Shown here one piece after another: positions 34,651-45,628 of a stretch of 64,000 nucleotides of DNA. Location of the stretch: positions 19,724,501-19,788,500 of the forward strand of contig NC_081835.1 of assembly GCF_030867095.1 (NCBI RefSeq), given 5' to 3'. Made by a program: the position numbers and the translations under genes. How positions within the stretch are numbered: position 1 is the first letter of the stretch; each line of letters opens with the position of its first letter. A model generated the notes under the pieces. That model was not told the origin of the DNA. It saw nothing but the letters and a program-made list of their open reading frames with translations, and did no database searches. The stretch comes from Alligator mississippiensis. Taxonomy: Eukaryota; Chordata; Crocodylia; Alligatoridae.

Positions 34651-37600
34651 CTGGGAGAGAGTTGGGTACTGATGAGCGGGTAATGACAAGCAGTTTAACT
34701 CCAGGAGGGGTCTTTCCACCATGTGCCTGTGCTCCCTCAACTCTCTCTTCATTTTTTTTTACTTGGTTGTCATCTTTCTTTGTGTAATTTAGCCTGGCTG
34801 ATGTTTTTGCCATCTATTCTGGCTCCTTGGCACTGCATGAGCTTTGGCCTGATGTACAGTTTGATTTTTTTTTTTTTTGAGACCTCCCGCATGCATTTCT
34901 TCTGAAAAAAATCCTAGGAAAGACCTTGTCCACTATTGTAAATTTATTTTTTTCTAAAATTCCTAAAGTTGGTTCTTAAAGTTACAAAGCAGTAACTTTA
35001 AGAGCAGCCTCTGGTAGAGGGATGAGCCAGGAAGCTTGTTAGATATTCAGGGAGATTCAGAGAGACTTTCTTCTGGCTTTGTTGGAGCTGTAGACACAAT
35101 GTCCCATCAGGGTCCCATGTATGTTGTCCCCTTAGGAGCCAATGCAGGAATGGGCTCTGCAGAATGTTTTCCAGTGCAGTTTGTTCTCATTTTCTCTGCT
35201 CATGTCTTTCATTGCCAGGAATAGCTGAATGCTTTTAGACTCCAGGCCAAAAGTTTAATTGAACCTTTTCAATTGAGAAGGGTCCCAGCTCAGCTCCAGC
35301 ACTCCGCCATGTCTGTCTTGAAGCTTGATTAACAGATCTGCTCTCCTCCTGGGGACCCGGGTTTGAGTCTGAGCCATGGTAGCCTACATGCACAAGGGAT
35401 TTGTGCCACATGTGGTGGTGGTGCACAGTCCAAAGTAGCTGATTGTGCTCCCTTTCCAGAAGCACTTCAGCTCCTGAACCAGGCCTCACCGAGGCTATCC
35501 ATCCAGTCCCCGTGGCATTGATCTGTTGCTTTTCCCTGTGCTATCCAGGAGACATTCCAAACAAAGGGATCTTCTGCCCACCTCTGTCCTGGGGGGCACT
35601 GGGAAGCCCAGATCAGTCCAAGACAAAGCTCTGGCCGAGGAGTGATGACCAGGAAAACTCATCAGGCAAGATCAACACCTTCAAATAATCTCACTATGGC
35701 AGCAAGCACACCAATAATGACAAGGCCTGTTTCAAAATGTCATCAGGCATTCAGCTGGCATCTTCAGGGCTGTGGTCTTTCCCTGCCAACTACTGAAAGG
35801 GCCAGGGTGACAGATACAAGTCAGTTAAAGGAACAGCTAGGGTCTGTGTGGGAAGAGGCTCCAGTGCATCTCAACCTCAAGATCAGGATGATCTCTGCAG
35901 CATGGATATAGGGTTGGCTTAGGGCACAGGCCCATTTCTCCATTTGGTTACATGTTGAGCTTTACTCTACTACAGTTCCACTGATGTCTGCACTTAGAGT
36001 CACAGAGTACCGGGCCAGGTCCTATATCTTCGCCTCTAGTATCTCACCACAGGCAAGCAGCGTCTGTTAGCACTAGCTTTCATCTGTTGCAGCCTGGGGA
36101 AGGGAGGAGGTGCAATGATGGAGGGGAATGTGGCAGCCCTGACAGTGTCCCATGTTCTCTTGATCTTGACTTGCACAGACCCCCACTCAGGCTAGCTTTG
36201 GAGGCAGGGGAGGGCTTGAACTTTGGCCCATTTGGTTTTTAGCTTCCCTTGTGAGGCTGTCAGTGAGGAGAGAGTGCCAACTGCCATGGCAGCAGCTGAA
36301 GTGTGACTTGCCAGCTCACTGCAGAGGAGGCCATGAAGGGATGAGGACCACTACCCAGCAGGGTCTGGATGGCTGCTGTAGGAACGAAGGGCCCTGGCGA
36401 TCTCTGCCAGACCCTGGAGCCCTCCCTGCCCATTCTCCTGGCTCCTAGTACTGACAACACCCCAGCATTTCCAGGTTCATGGTAGCGTCCTCTGAAGCTG
36501 CAGTGAGACCTGGGGAAAGGGAAGAACAATTTCAGAATCCCCACATTCTTCTGCAGGCGCCTCTGGTGTTACGATCCCACCAGCGGGTTCAGGAAGAGCA
36601 AGAGCTTTTGAGGCCAGGGAGCTGGTGAGAAGCTAAAGCAGAGAGGGGCCTCTCGCTCCCGCCCACCTCTTCCCTTACCAGCCCAGCTTCTGCTTCTGCT
36701 ATCGGCAGGTTCCCCCTGGCTGCGGCCAGCTCGCTTCTGTGTTATCTGCCAAGCCCTAGATCCAGGTATGTCTCTAATTCCACAGAGTGACAGGGATGCC
36801 CTTTGTGGAAGGCGAGATGAGAGCAGGCGTGCGGCTGCACAGCCTCGGCCCAGGTGACAGGAGAAGCGAGCCCTGCGCTCTGTTGAAAAACAAGACGGAG
36901 GAGAGAGAGAGAAAAAAGTGACAGCACTGGAGGGAGCCCAGAGGGGGGGACAGAGAAGGCTTCCACACAAAGGGCCAGCCTGTCTTCACACCTGCTCGGA
37001 CATGCGGGGAGCACGGAGGCTGATGGGGCGGGGGGAGCAGGCAATGACAGATAGAAGCAGAGGGAAATAATTCTCACTGAAAGAAGCATGTCATTGGAAG
37101 ATACCTCAGCGAGACACTTCAAATAAAGGGAAGCAGCCGTGGTGACAGGATACATTCTTTGCCTCATACGCGCTGCAGGGCCATGAGTGCCAGAGACTTC
37201 GGGGGGAAGAAAGGCTACTTGAGTCGCATCAAAGACAACCACCACCGAAGCGCAATTGAAGCCTGCAACCGTAGCCAGCCTGAAAGCCGGCTTTGCGCAG
37301 GACGCTTTGTTCTCTGATCGGCCCCTCCGCTTTGTGAGCTCCCTTCCAGCATCAGCTGGGCGCGGTGTGTTGGGAGTTGTGGTGTCTTCTCAGAGGGAAT
37401 CCAGTAGCAGGTGACATGAGCTCGGGGTGGAGAAGGGGGCTCTATTCTTAGGCCCCCTACTCCATAACAGACAGTCTGGCGTGGCTGCTTGGCCTGTCCC
37501 CTCATGCAAGTATGGGGTAAACCATTGCCTTTCACCCGCAACACCCCCTGGTTTCACGAGGGAGAAGTGGCTGTTGACACCCGCTGGCCCTATGTCACCT

Positions 37601-39172
37601 TTGGCATTGCTGGGTGTCACTCAGCTGAGCTCAGGTCTTACACAACAGCAGGTTTGCTAGCACAGCTGCTGTCAGCTTAATGCAGAGATGTAACAGAGGC
37701 TTCATCTAAGCTCCAGTAAAGAGCATCCCTCTTCCCATCTTCGTGGAAACTGAATTGCAACCCCCTGCCATTTGCCAGGGCTTTCAAGGAGATTAAAGGA
37801 GGCATGAGCCTGAGAACCATCTTGCTGTAACTCCCTCAGCTCCATGGGCTGGTTATCAGGGACCACTTGTGTTTCAGCAAGCCTTCCCCCACTGTCCTAA
37901 AGCCCATCAGCTCCCCTAACTCCATCCCTTCTGCCTGGCCTGTGGATGTTCTTGTATGAAACCCAGCATCCCAGACATTCATGTCTGTCCTTCATGTCCA
38001 TGATGTGGCTTCCAAGATTGGCATTCTACAGAACCAGCAAGGGCTAAATACAGCCTGACAGCCAGACTCGCCCTGAAATTCAGAGGGGTTTTGAAGCATG
38101 TTGCTAATGAGGATGGGGGGTTCACATACTACCTGCTCTTCCCGGCTGCCTGACAAGTGAAATAATAGCTCAACATATTGTGCTGGACCAATGGCTTTCT
38201 TCCTGCAGCCCTGCTGATGGAACTGGTGGCATGTGAAGTATTTGACAAGCGTGATGCTGCAGCTTGGGTATCTTTTGTGGCATTTCTTGCTTGGTTTTCA
38301 GGAAGAAGAGAAGACTCTTGGTAGCCTCCCTATAACTGGCACCCTGACTCCCTCAAAATGCTTCACAGGACCCAGGGCATAGATTATGGCAATGCAGGGT
38401 GAAGCCTATACAGCACTAGGAAATGAGAACCTCTCAAGGGGGAATTGGGGAACATGTGGCATCATGACATCCCTGGGGAGCTTTCCAGTATCTTCTGGGG
38501 AATCCCAGACAGAAGTCCCAACCTTGTGTATGGTGAATGTTGCTCTTGGTATCTTACCGGGCTCACATCACAGACTTGTCCCTTCCTCAGGCCCATCTCA
38601 TGTCCAAGCTTCACCTGTCTTGCACAGAGTTATTTCAGTTGTGGGGCTGTAGGTAAGAACAGCACATCACCCACATGTTCTCCTTAATGATGGGCTGTCC
38701 TTGGGGCCTCCCCAGCAAAACCTGCCTGAACCTTGGGGAGAAGTGTATGCTGAGCCGGACACCCACCTGCAATTTTGTAGCCTGACCTCTCTCTCGTTCT
38801 ACTCCTAGTGAGACCCTTCTCCTGAATGCTGGTGTTTGCTTAGTACTTACAAAGAGAGGTTAGTCATCAAAGGCAAGAGGAACCTACAGGACCATGCAGT
38901 GCTCTGGGAGATGAAGCTGCTAATTTAGGGCACTATGTGTGAGTGTAGAAGCTTAACTTCAAAAACCTGTTTGTTGTAGCACCTGAGCCACAATATTTTT
39001 TCTTTCCAGATAACCACCAGCAGATTGGCTGAAGCCTTGTTTATGGTGGGAGAGAGTGGTATGCCTCACAGGAAGCATGTGAAGCATGGACAGTAGGACC
39101 AAACAAACCATTAAGTGAGTATTCAAATTCCCCCTTTAAAATCATTTGCTTTTAGCTTGAATCCCCACATTG
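34651..39172. other. Long unique stretch, no supportable gene
   Basis: A T14 run lies at 34865-34878. Frames at 36569-37245 (minus) and 37427-37680 (plus) fall in a GC-rich patch and show no domain. Apart from the CpG patch listed separately, nothing is recognised. Confidence 0.4.
37093..37370. other. CpG-enriched patch, candidate regulatory element
   Basis: About 16 CpGs occur in some 270 bp (CATACGCGCTGC, CACCGAAGCGCAATTG, GCCGGCTTTGCGCAGGACGC). The surrounding kilobases are CpG-poor. No repeat family is recognised. It could be an unmethylated enhancer or promoter-like element, or a conserved element that retains CpGs. No exon is supported. Confidence 0.35.
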
Positions 39173-39270
39173 AGAATCATAGAAAATTAGGCTTGGAAGG
39201 GACCTCAGGAGGTCATCTAGTTCAACCCCCCTGCTCAGATGTCCCACTGCCACTGTAAATAGGTTGAGAA
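39173..39270 (-). mobile_element. CR1 LINE 3' end fragment
   Basis: GAATCATAGAAAATTAGGCT, TGGAAGGGACCTCAGGAGGT and CATCTAGTTCAACCCCCCTG form a textbook CR1 terminus in minus orientation. Confidence 0.9.
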
Positions 39271-39534
39271 CCTACTTTGTCCAGCCTGACGTGTCTGTGT
39301 GACCATCACTAGTGTATCTCCTGGGTGAGGATGATGGGCAGAAAGCAGCCTGGGCAGCTGCATGCCTGTCCCTGGGCCTGGGAAAAAAAGGCAACACAGC
39401 TAATACATTAGCCAACTGTGCCCCCATGTGGCATACAGGAGTACAGGCACCAGGGCCTAAACATCCAAGTCCATCTCTATAGCCTTGTGAAAAATCCACT
39501 TCTGCCAGGTTGCCTGCAGTTAATCCTGTTCATT

Positions 39535-39670
39535 TGTATGTAAACTCTGTCTTTGTTGTTTCCCTTTCTCTGATCTCCTTTTGTCCTTAGGCTGTGAGCT
39601 CCTCAGGCCAGTGCCTGCTCATCATGGGCACTAACTTAAATATTTAATAACAGTCATTAATAATGTTGGC
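39535..39670 (+). mobile_element. SINE tail fragment (probable)
   Basis: TTAGGCTGTGAGCTCCTCAG GCCAGTGCCTG followed by CACTAACTTAAATATTTAAT and AATAATG parallels the shared reptilian SINE tail (gattgtaagctccttggggcag...taataataa). Confidence 0.45.
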
Positions 39671-42061
39671 ATCTGCCCAAGGAATCCTTGCCATTTTGCC
39701 CAATGCTACAGCAGCCTCTTTGTGAGTAATCCATGCAGGCATTCTGGTGTGGACTTTAATGTCTGTTACATCACACAGGAAGGGCTTGGTAAGTCCCAGC
39801 TCTTTCTGCCATATGGTGCAAGTTTCTCAAGCCTACTGCTAAGACTAGGTGTTCCGGCCCTAGAACACCATGCAAATTGACTTACAAACCACAACGCTTC
39901 TTTTCTCCAAATAATAACTTTGGAAAAGGAGAACTGTCTTCTCAGGGGTTTTTTAAGCCTTTCTGGGGTCATGTTTCCAGGCTCTTCTCTACAACACTGA
40001 GGGGTAGAAACCTCCCTAAACTCTAAAAGCTCTTCTTTGTTGGTGTGGCTCCTGGAGCCAGGTCTTTAAGAAAAACACCACATACCATCATGAGAGCTGA
40101 CTCTTCTTTTGACAGTGCTTGTTTAATGGGAGCCTCACTGCATAGCAGGACAGAGGTCTTTGTTATTTGGGGGGGAAGCTATTGTCCCTCATTTCAGTCA
40201 TTCCTAGGGATCCTTTTCCCCAGCTTTCTTTCCCCACCCCAGCCCCTTACCCCACCCAGCTGATTGACTTGGACTCTTTTTCCAGCGCTGGTCCTTAGTG
40301 GGCCACAGGACTGTTTGTTGAGCAAGTGAGAGGCTCAACCCTTCCTTGGGTTGTGCTCTATTCCTGTAGCACTCCTAACCTTCACTGGCCTGGGGACAGA
40401 GGAGGAGATGAAGTCTGAGCCCCTACATGTCTGTGCCTATAGCTCCAGCTCCTGGAGTGAGGGTGTTGCAGCAGAACCTCAACTTTGTATTGTTTTTTTT
40501 CTTTTTAGGTAGACTTGGGGCCTTCCTTGTTACAAAAAGCTTGGACAGGAACCCGGCGGCAGTGAGGCAGGGAGGTTTGCTTGAAAGAGCCTGAAACAGT
40601 AGATGAGAGAGACTCACCTGCCCCACTCAGCTCGATGGGGTGCTACCCTCAGACCTGCTGCTCTGGAGGCCTCATCAGCACTGCACAACAGAGGACACTG
40701 GGTATGGCAGGAAGAGAGCAGTGCCCACTGACCTGAGCAGGAGACTCCATCTGCTGGGGTGAGTACCACTCCCTGGGCTGGTGCTCCCAGGGAGGGAAGA
40801 AAGCCCCATGCCTCTTTGAGGGGATGAGCCCCCTTCAATCCCCACTCCAGGCTGGGAATGGAGAGGCAGGACCAGAGTGGGGTAATGGGGCCACAGAGGC
40901 CCCATGGCAGTGTACTTCATGCCTCCACTCTGGGTCTCAGCTGGCTGGGTTTCCCTTCATGCTACCTATGCAGCATTTCTACCTCCTGCCAACCTGTAAA
41001 AAACTCTCTCTCCCCCAGGACCTGGGTTTATTTCTGCACAGCCCTTCTAGGCCAGGGAGTAAGACAGTCATCTCAGAAGCCCAGACAGAGGTGGTCCACA
41101 AGGCTGCAGGGTGGTCTGGCCCAGAGGAGGAGGAAACCAGGAAAGCAAAGAGATGTTGTCACCTTTGTGCAGCCTTCCCAGTGTCTATAGGAGGGGAGAG
41201 GAGACACAGGGGTTTCAAAGCAAGGCTTTGTGATGCTCGGAGATGTTGGCCCTGCTCAGGCAGCCAGTGCATCCAAATTCTCTAAAACAAAGCATGTCGC
41301 TTTCTCTTCTCCCAGCTGGAAAGGGCTGGGCCCTGCCTATGTTTCCTGTTTGTGTTACACCCTGCAGACTCCCTGCCGAGCTTTCTCCTTTGGGGTGGGT
41401 GGGGGAGCAGAAACCTCCCAGGTCTCTCTGAAGTTGAAGGATTAGTAACTTCCCTATCTCTTCCACTGTGAGTCAGGGTGGCACCATGGGATCTCCCCAT
41501 CCTTGCAGCCCTGTCCTGGACAAGCTTGCTGCAGGGCTGCCCTCTGCACTGGATGTGCTAGGTGGAGTCAATCTTTGCTTTCTCCAAGCCACTGTCTTCT
41601 CTCCCTATAGATCAGGGCTGGCTTTCTTTCTCATCTATGTCGCCTTCTGTCTGTGTTCCAAGGCAGCTTTCGTCTGGGCTCTGCTGAGGCTTTACCTAGG
41701 GATAAGAGGACCGGAGGAAAAAGACAGGGGAATAAGAGCTACCACATGCAGCAGCAATGGCATTGCCAGTTTCCTTGGGAGTCAGCACGTACTTCATCTG
41801 TGCGCCTGCAATGACACCTCATATCCCATGCCTGGCAGTCACACGTGGCACCAAAGTGATGCCAACAGTGGGGAAGGTATTTACTGTGTTATCCAACTGA
41901 GAAACTGTTCTGATTATGCAAGGCCTGTGTAGCACCAGGAGGACCTGAAAATCTCATCACAGAGTTTGTTCCTTGCAGATTTTCAGCCCAGAATGATGTG
42001 AAGTGCCTGAACCTTTTGGATCTAAACCATCCATCTCAGACCAGACTAGGTTTTTGCCTTT
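39671..42061. other. Unique sequence, no gene
   Basis: Frames at 40824-41285 and 41468-41932 are the longest. They show no domain, signal peptide or splice context and are judged chance. Confidence 0.4.
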
Positions 42062-42200
42062 TCTGCTTTGCTGCCTCAGGGCTGGGCTCAAGTCCAGCTG
42101 GCAAGGCCTCTGCCTGCTGGCTGGGTTGTAAATTAGGCTGCCATGCTGGGTGCTGCCTTTGCTCAGAGGAAGTCTCTGTTGTGCATGAGAACCACTAGTA
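42062..42200 (+). repeat. Unidentified interspersed repeat, copy 1
   Basis: It shares with 43705-43835 the blocks GGGCTGGGCT.AAGTCCAGCT GGC, GGC.TCTGCCT.CTGGC and TGTAAATTAGGCTGCCA, in the same orientation. The block GGGCTCAAGTCCAGC resembles a tRNA T-arm (Pol III B box), so a tRNA-derived SINE is possible. No A box is clear. Confidence 0.6.
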
Positions 42201-42865
42201 CCTCTCTTAGAGTGAATGGGTGGTTGCTTATGGGGCAGCTTGACTACTTGCTCCATGGACCTGGTAATGGACACAAAATTTTTCACCTCTGATCCCAGGG
42301 TCTGATACTGTGAGCATTTCACCTGGGGAGTCTGCAGGGGAAGACCCACAGCCAGTGGGCTCTGCTGGACTCCTGAGGGCTTTGCATCATCCCTAGCGCT
42401 GTTGTAGGTGAACAGCTCCACTCAATAGTGACCAAAAGTCACTGTTGTCTGACAGCTCCGTGGTGGTATCAGAACATCCGGACATAACAGTGACAAGGTG
42501 AACAAGCATCCCATCCCACAGTAGTAAGCTGACAATCCCTAGAGTACTCCCCTGCCTCTCCACTGAACCCTATGAAAGAGGATGAATGGGCCCAAATGCA
42601 GGTCACACCCCCAGCCTCGGGGGGCCTGAGGCCACTTGTCTGCTGGCCCACTGGGGCTTCTTGTCTGGGTCTCCTGGGTCAGGGCAACATGTGCCCTCCT
42701 GAATACTGCCTATCCACTCACTCCTGCCTGGGCATATCAGGGACCAGCAAAAAGGCAGAGTAGGTAGCTCCAGAGGACCCCTTCCCCTCTTGCCCTGAAT
42801 GCAGACAAGTCTTTGCCTAATTGTCTTGTTGGGTGCAAGCAGGTAGGCTTTATTTTGGAGGGAAA
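42201..42865. other. Unique sequence, nothing recognised
   Basis: No gene or repeat signal was identified. Confidence 0.4.
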
Positions 42866-42985
42866 CCATATAGATTTAGGTTCTCTGGGCTTCAGTTCCC
42901 CACCTATAAGATGGAGAGAGGAGCTCAGGGGGCTAGAGAGTGTTGTGAGAATAAGCACATGATGGTGTGCAAAGTGGTTGGCTAC
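42866..42985 (+). mobile_element. MIR/CORE-SINE-like fragment
   Basis: GGGCTTCAGTTCCCCACCTA TAAGATGGAG, GAGTGTTGTGAGAATAAGCA and GTGCAAAGTGGTTGGCTACC follow the order of the MIR right half. Confidence 0.65.
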
Positions 42986-43502
42986 CAGAATAACAGGGGC
43001 CACACGTGTGTACCTGGCCGGCGTGACCAGAGCATTCCAGCAGCAGTCCATGATTGCTCCAACCTCTTACTCTGGCCCATGGTTCAGTGAACTTGGCTTC
43101 CATCAGACTGTGCAAAGTGAATTCCAAGGCTGGGGGAGGCCCTGCTGAGAGTGCCCTGCAGGTCCCCAGTCCTGAGAGTTTGTAGACGTGCTGTGGCCCA
43201 TCTCCCTGGGGCTGCCAGATCTTTTAGATCCAACCTCACATTTATGTGAGAGGTCCTGACAGGTCTTGGCCATTCCTTGGCTTTCTGAGGAGAGCCAGGG
43301 TCACTTGCACAATTGCCACAGCTGAAGTGAATGACCACTCAGTTAATGGCTCAGAGCTGCAAGGGCCATGGTGAATGAGCTTCCTCATGCCAGGGCAAGC
43401 TGGCAACTGACTCCACACACAGTACAAGTCTGCCCTGATGCTGTTCCAGTGCCACCTGCTCTGGAAAAAGCCCACAAGTGCCCCTGATGGCACAGGGGCT
43501 TT
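42986..43502. other. Unique sequence, nothing recognised
   Basis: No gene or repeat signal was identified. Confidence 0.4.
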
Positions 43503-43553
43503 GAGGTTGGGTTGGCACAGAGACATTAGAGTTGGGTTGGCACAAGAGCATTG
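43503..43553. repeat. Two-copy tandem duplication, about 26 bp
   Basis: Two successive units share GTTGGGTTGGCACA.GAG.ATT. It is probably a small local slippage duplication. Confidence 0.75.
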
Positions 43554-43704
43554 GGGGTTGCAAGCTCTCTCTCTGAGCACAGAGTGGCATTCCCTGCTCT
43601 GGTTTCTCCTGGTGCCAAAGCGGGGCTGGAAGAGGGAGAAACTTCAGACTCAGAAGGGGAGCAGCCAGGTGTCATGTCTGCCTGATGCTCTAGGCACACA
43701 CTGC

Positions 43705-43835
43705 GGCAGCTTTGCCACCTCATGGCTGGGCTTGAGTCCAGCTGGCGCGGCTTCTGCCTACTGGCGGGGCTGTAAATTAGGCTGCCACACTCAGGCTTGC
43801 CTTGACGTGGGAGGACAATAGAGGAAGTGCTGAGG
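43705..43835 (+). repeat. Unidentified interspersed repeat, copy 2
   Basis: Direct partner of 42062-42200, with GGGCTTGAGTCCAGCTGGCG, GCGGGGCTGTAAATTAGGCT and GAGGAAGTGCTGAGG. The two copies lie 1.6 kb apart in the same orientation. This fits either a dispersed repeat or a local duplication. Confidence 0.6.
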
Positions 43836-44599
43836 GCTTTCCACTCAAGATACAAATCTCCCATTCGTGAGCCAAAAGGGAGACCCAGATTAGGAGGGTG
43901 TTTGCAGCCCGTGTCCTGAGGGAACCTGGCTACATTGGGGAGGGAGAGGCAGGCAGACAGAGACTGCATCTGAGGGAAGGGTGGCATTCACCCTTGTGTG
44001 GCCCTGCTAGGCCTGTGGCAGGGGTGGAGGAGATGCAGCTTACACTGCCCAGATCCAGGGCTGGTTTGGCCCCAGCCACAGGCTCAGGGAGACCCCAAAG
44101 CTGCTCTCTTTGTATGACCACTGAATAGTGAGGTTGTGTCTCCCCTAAGCCTGACCCATCTGAAACATCCACTGCACTGGAGGCTTTTGCAGGGGGCAGG
44201 GAGCTAGTACATATTGGTATCTCCAGGGCTGTGGGGGCTCACCACTTTGTGCTGCTGTGGCCTGTGTAGTCTTCTGAAGAGGAGATGGCATTGAGACCCC
44301 TCTCGGCTGGACTGAGCAGGGACTCTGGGGGTTCAGTCAGTGCCCTATGGGTGCCCAGGTCATTCAGATGTAACTTAGATACTTGCCAGTGTCTGCACAT
44401 GGAGCTTCTGGTCACTAGACAGCACAGCAGGGGTGGGCTCTGACACATGGGTCTATGTCCCTGTGAAGCTCAGGCTTTCCTATGGGTCTTGCATCTCCTG
44501 TTGAAGTGCCAGCCTGGGCACTAACAAACTGTCCAGGGGTTGGGGTGGCAGAGAGTCCTTCAGAGCATAGTGGAGGGGGCCTGAGGGCTCTGTATTGCC
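43836..44599. other. Unique sequence, no gene
   Basis: Nothing is recognised before the left target duplication of the LINE insertion. Confidence 0.4.
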
Positions 44600-44616
44600 C
44601 TGACCTGGAGCTCTTT
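44600..44616. repeat. Left 17-bp target-site duplication
   Basis: CTGACCTGGAGCTCTTT is identical to 45612-45628. The two copies bound the Tx1/L1-like insertion. The length fits target-primed reverse transcription. Confidence 0.92.
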
Positions 44617-44654
44617 TTTTTTTCACAAATATATATAATGCCAAATATATATTT

Positions 44655-44716
44655 GGGGGTCGGACTCGATGTTCTATTGAGGTCCCTTCTGACCCTAGCA
44701 TCTATGAATCTATGAA
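44655..44716 (+). mobile_element. Minimal CR1 3' end nested in the Tx1-like insert
   Basis: GGGGGTCGGACTCGATGTTC through CTTCTGACCCTAGCATCTAT and a GAATCTATGAA end. This is a CR1 terminus of only about 62 bp, opposite in orientation to its host element. It lies between the Tx1-like coding end and its A-tail, so it probably inserted after the Tx1-like copy. Alternatively the Tx1-like UTR itself carried it. Confidence 0.8.
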
Positions 44717-44892
44717 TAACTCCACTTCCAACACTCTGCCAAGTGGCCCCTGTGGCAGCTCAAAGCACGTGGCAGCTCGGCAGTTCAAAGCACACTAAAA
44801 ACCCATTACACAGTTCGCATGTTCACTGAATCGCACACCCGCGCACCCATCTCCATACCTGTACCCCCCACCCACTGCCTTCTTCAGAGGGT

Positions 44893-45400
44893 CTACTCCT
44901 GAATAAGTCTATGCCAGACCCCTCTCCACCAGATGAGGTCTGCCTTTGCTTTCCCGTTGTCCTCTTCTATCTTCCTGTAGTACCAGTATGTTTCTCTTAG
45001 TCCCATTTTAATATCGTCCTCAACTGTGGGGTCTGAGTGTCTGTTTATAAGCAAGTTCCTGGCTTTCCACAGGGCAGACCTGAAGCAGGATATGGCCTGG
45101 TGCCCATAGAGAACCGCTTCCCTGCTCAGGTTTCTGAAACCTGTCACCACCAGGAGTGCACGGACTTTCTTCCACACCTCTCTGGCATATGGGCAGTCCC
45201 AGAAGAGGTGGTCCATTGTTTCTGCCTGCCAGTAGCAGGTCTGTCTTGGGCAGTTTGGACCTCTCTGCCCTGTGCTGTTTTTCCATGCCCGCATGGGGAG
45301 TGCCTGGTGGGCTGCCTGCCAGGTCAGGTCTATTTGCAGAGCAGTTGCTGCAGCAGTGGCAAGTGCACACAACCTCCAACGGGAGCCCATGGACCATGGA
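44893..45400 (-). pseudogene. LINE ORF2 C-terminal region, sense part
   Basis: The minus-strand frame, ending in TAG at 44893-44895, reads LTWQAAHQALPMRAW, then CPRQTC, then MDHLFWDCPYAREVWKKV and later ALWKARNLLINRHSDPTVED. This is the order of the C-terminal tail of Tx1-clade LINE polyproteins. It has the LxWxxxHxxLPxR block, a Cys/His knuckle (C...C...H-x4-C) ending in CPxAxxVW, and the LWxARNLLxxRHxDxTVE block. In an intact element this follows the reverse transcriptase domain and binds nucleic acid. The first 25 or so residues, before LTW, do not look like the family and may be junction sequence. Confidence 0.8.
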
Positions 45401-45404
45401 TTCC

Positions 45405-45611
45405 CCATGGTTTTACAAGATCCTGAAGCACTTTCAAGAGAAATACAAATTGCATGGCACTACCCTAGCAACCCTGGTAAACCACCACAAGATATGGGAG
45501 GTGGTAAGGGCAAGAGACACCATGTCGTCCATAGACTTACTACCTGGCAACAGCTGCCAGGCCGTGTGGGAGCAAATCTTCTGCAAGGACCTACATAAGA
45601 AGCACAGAGCT
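45405..45611 (+). pseudogene. LINE ORF2 region, inverted 5' part
   Basis: The + strand reads PWFYKILKHFQEKYKLHGTT, then HHKIWEVVRARDTMSS and CQAVWEQIFCKDLHKKHRAL. This matches the Tx1-type region that precedes the LxWxxxHxxLPxR block (pattern FY..L..F...F, then .K..Y..LR, then W..I....L....KDL). It lies on the strand opposite to the C-terminal part, and its coding resemblance runs into the right target duplication. Confidence 0.7.
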
Positions 45612-45628
45612 CTGACCTGGAGCTCTTT
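45612..45628. repeat. Right 17-bp target-site duplication
   Basis: CTGACCTGGAGCTCTTT, an exact copy of 44600-44616. The first nine bases (CTGACCTGG) also occur inside the element (complement at 45319-45327), as microhomology would require. Confidence 0.92.

Larger units (their letters stand above)
44617..45611 (-). mobile_element. Tx1/L1-like non-LTR retrotransposon insertion, 5'-inverted
   Basis: A 995-bp insert lies between exact 17-bp direct repeats. At its left end a T run on the + strand (continuing from 44614) is the A-tail of a minus-strand element. The minus strand encodes the C-terminal end of a LINE protein (44893 to about 45400). The + strand encodes the preceding region (about 45405-45611). 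Sense 3' segment plus inverted 5' segment, an A-tail and a target duplication is the structure known for twin-primed L1-type insertions. Tx1 is the likely clade because of the zinc-knuckle C-terminus; other knuckle-bearing LINE clades are possible. It is severely 5'-truncated and dead. Confidence 0.85.

Noticed and set aside
36569-37245. Minus-strand frames up to 167 residues
   Set aside because: Composition-driven in a CpG- and GC-rich patch; no recognisable motif.
41468-41932. + strand frame of 154 residues with hydrophobic stretch
   Set aside because: The hydrophobic run comes from pyrimidine-rich DNA. No homology or exon boundary was found.
45156-45404. Upstream part of the + strand frame that runs into the inverted LINE segment
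   Set aside because: This part is antisense to the minus-strand LINE C-terminus. Only 45405 onward has sense LINE resemblance.
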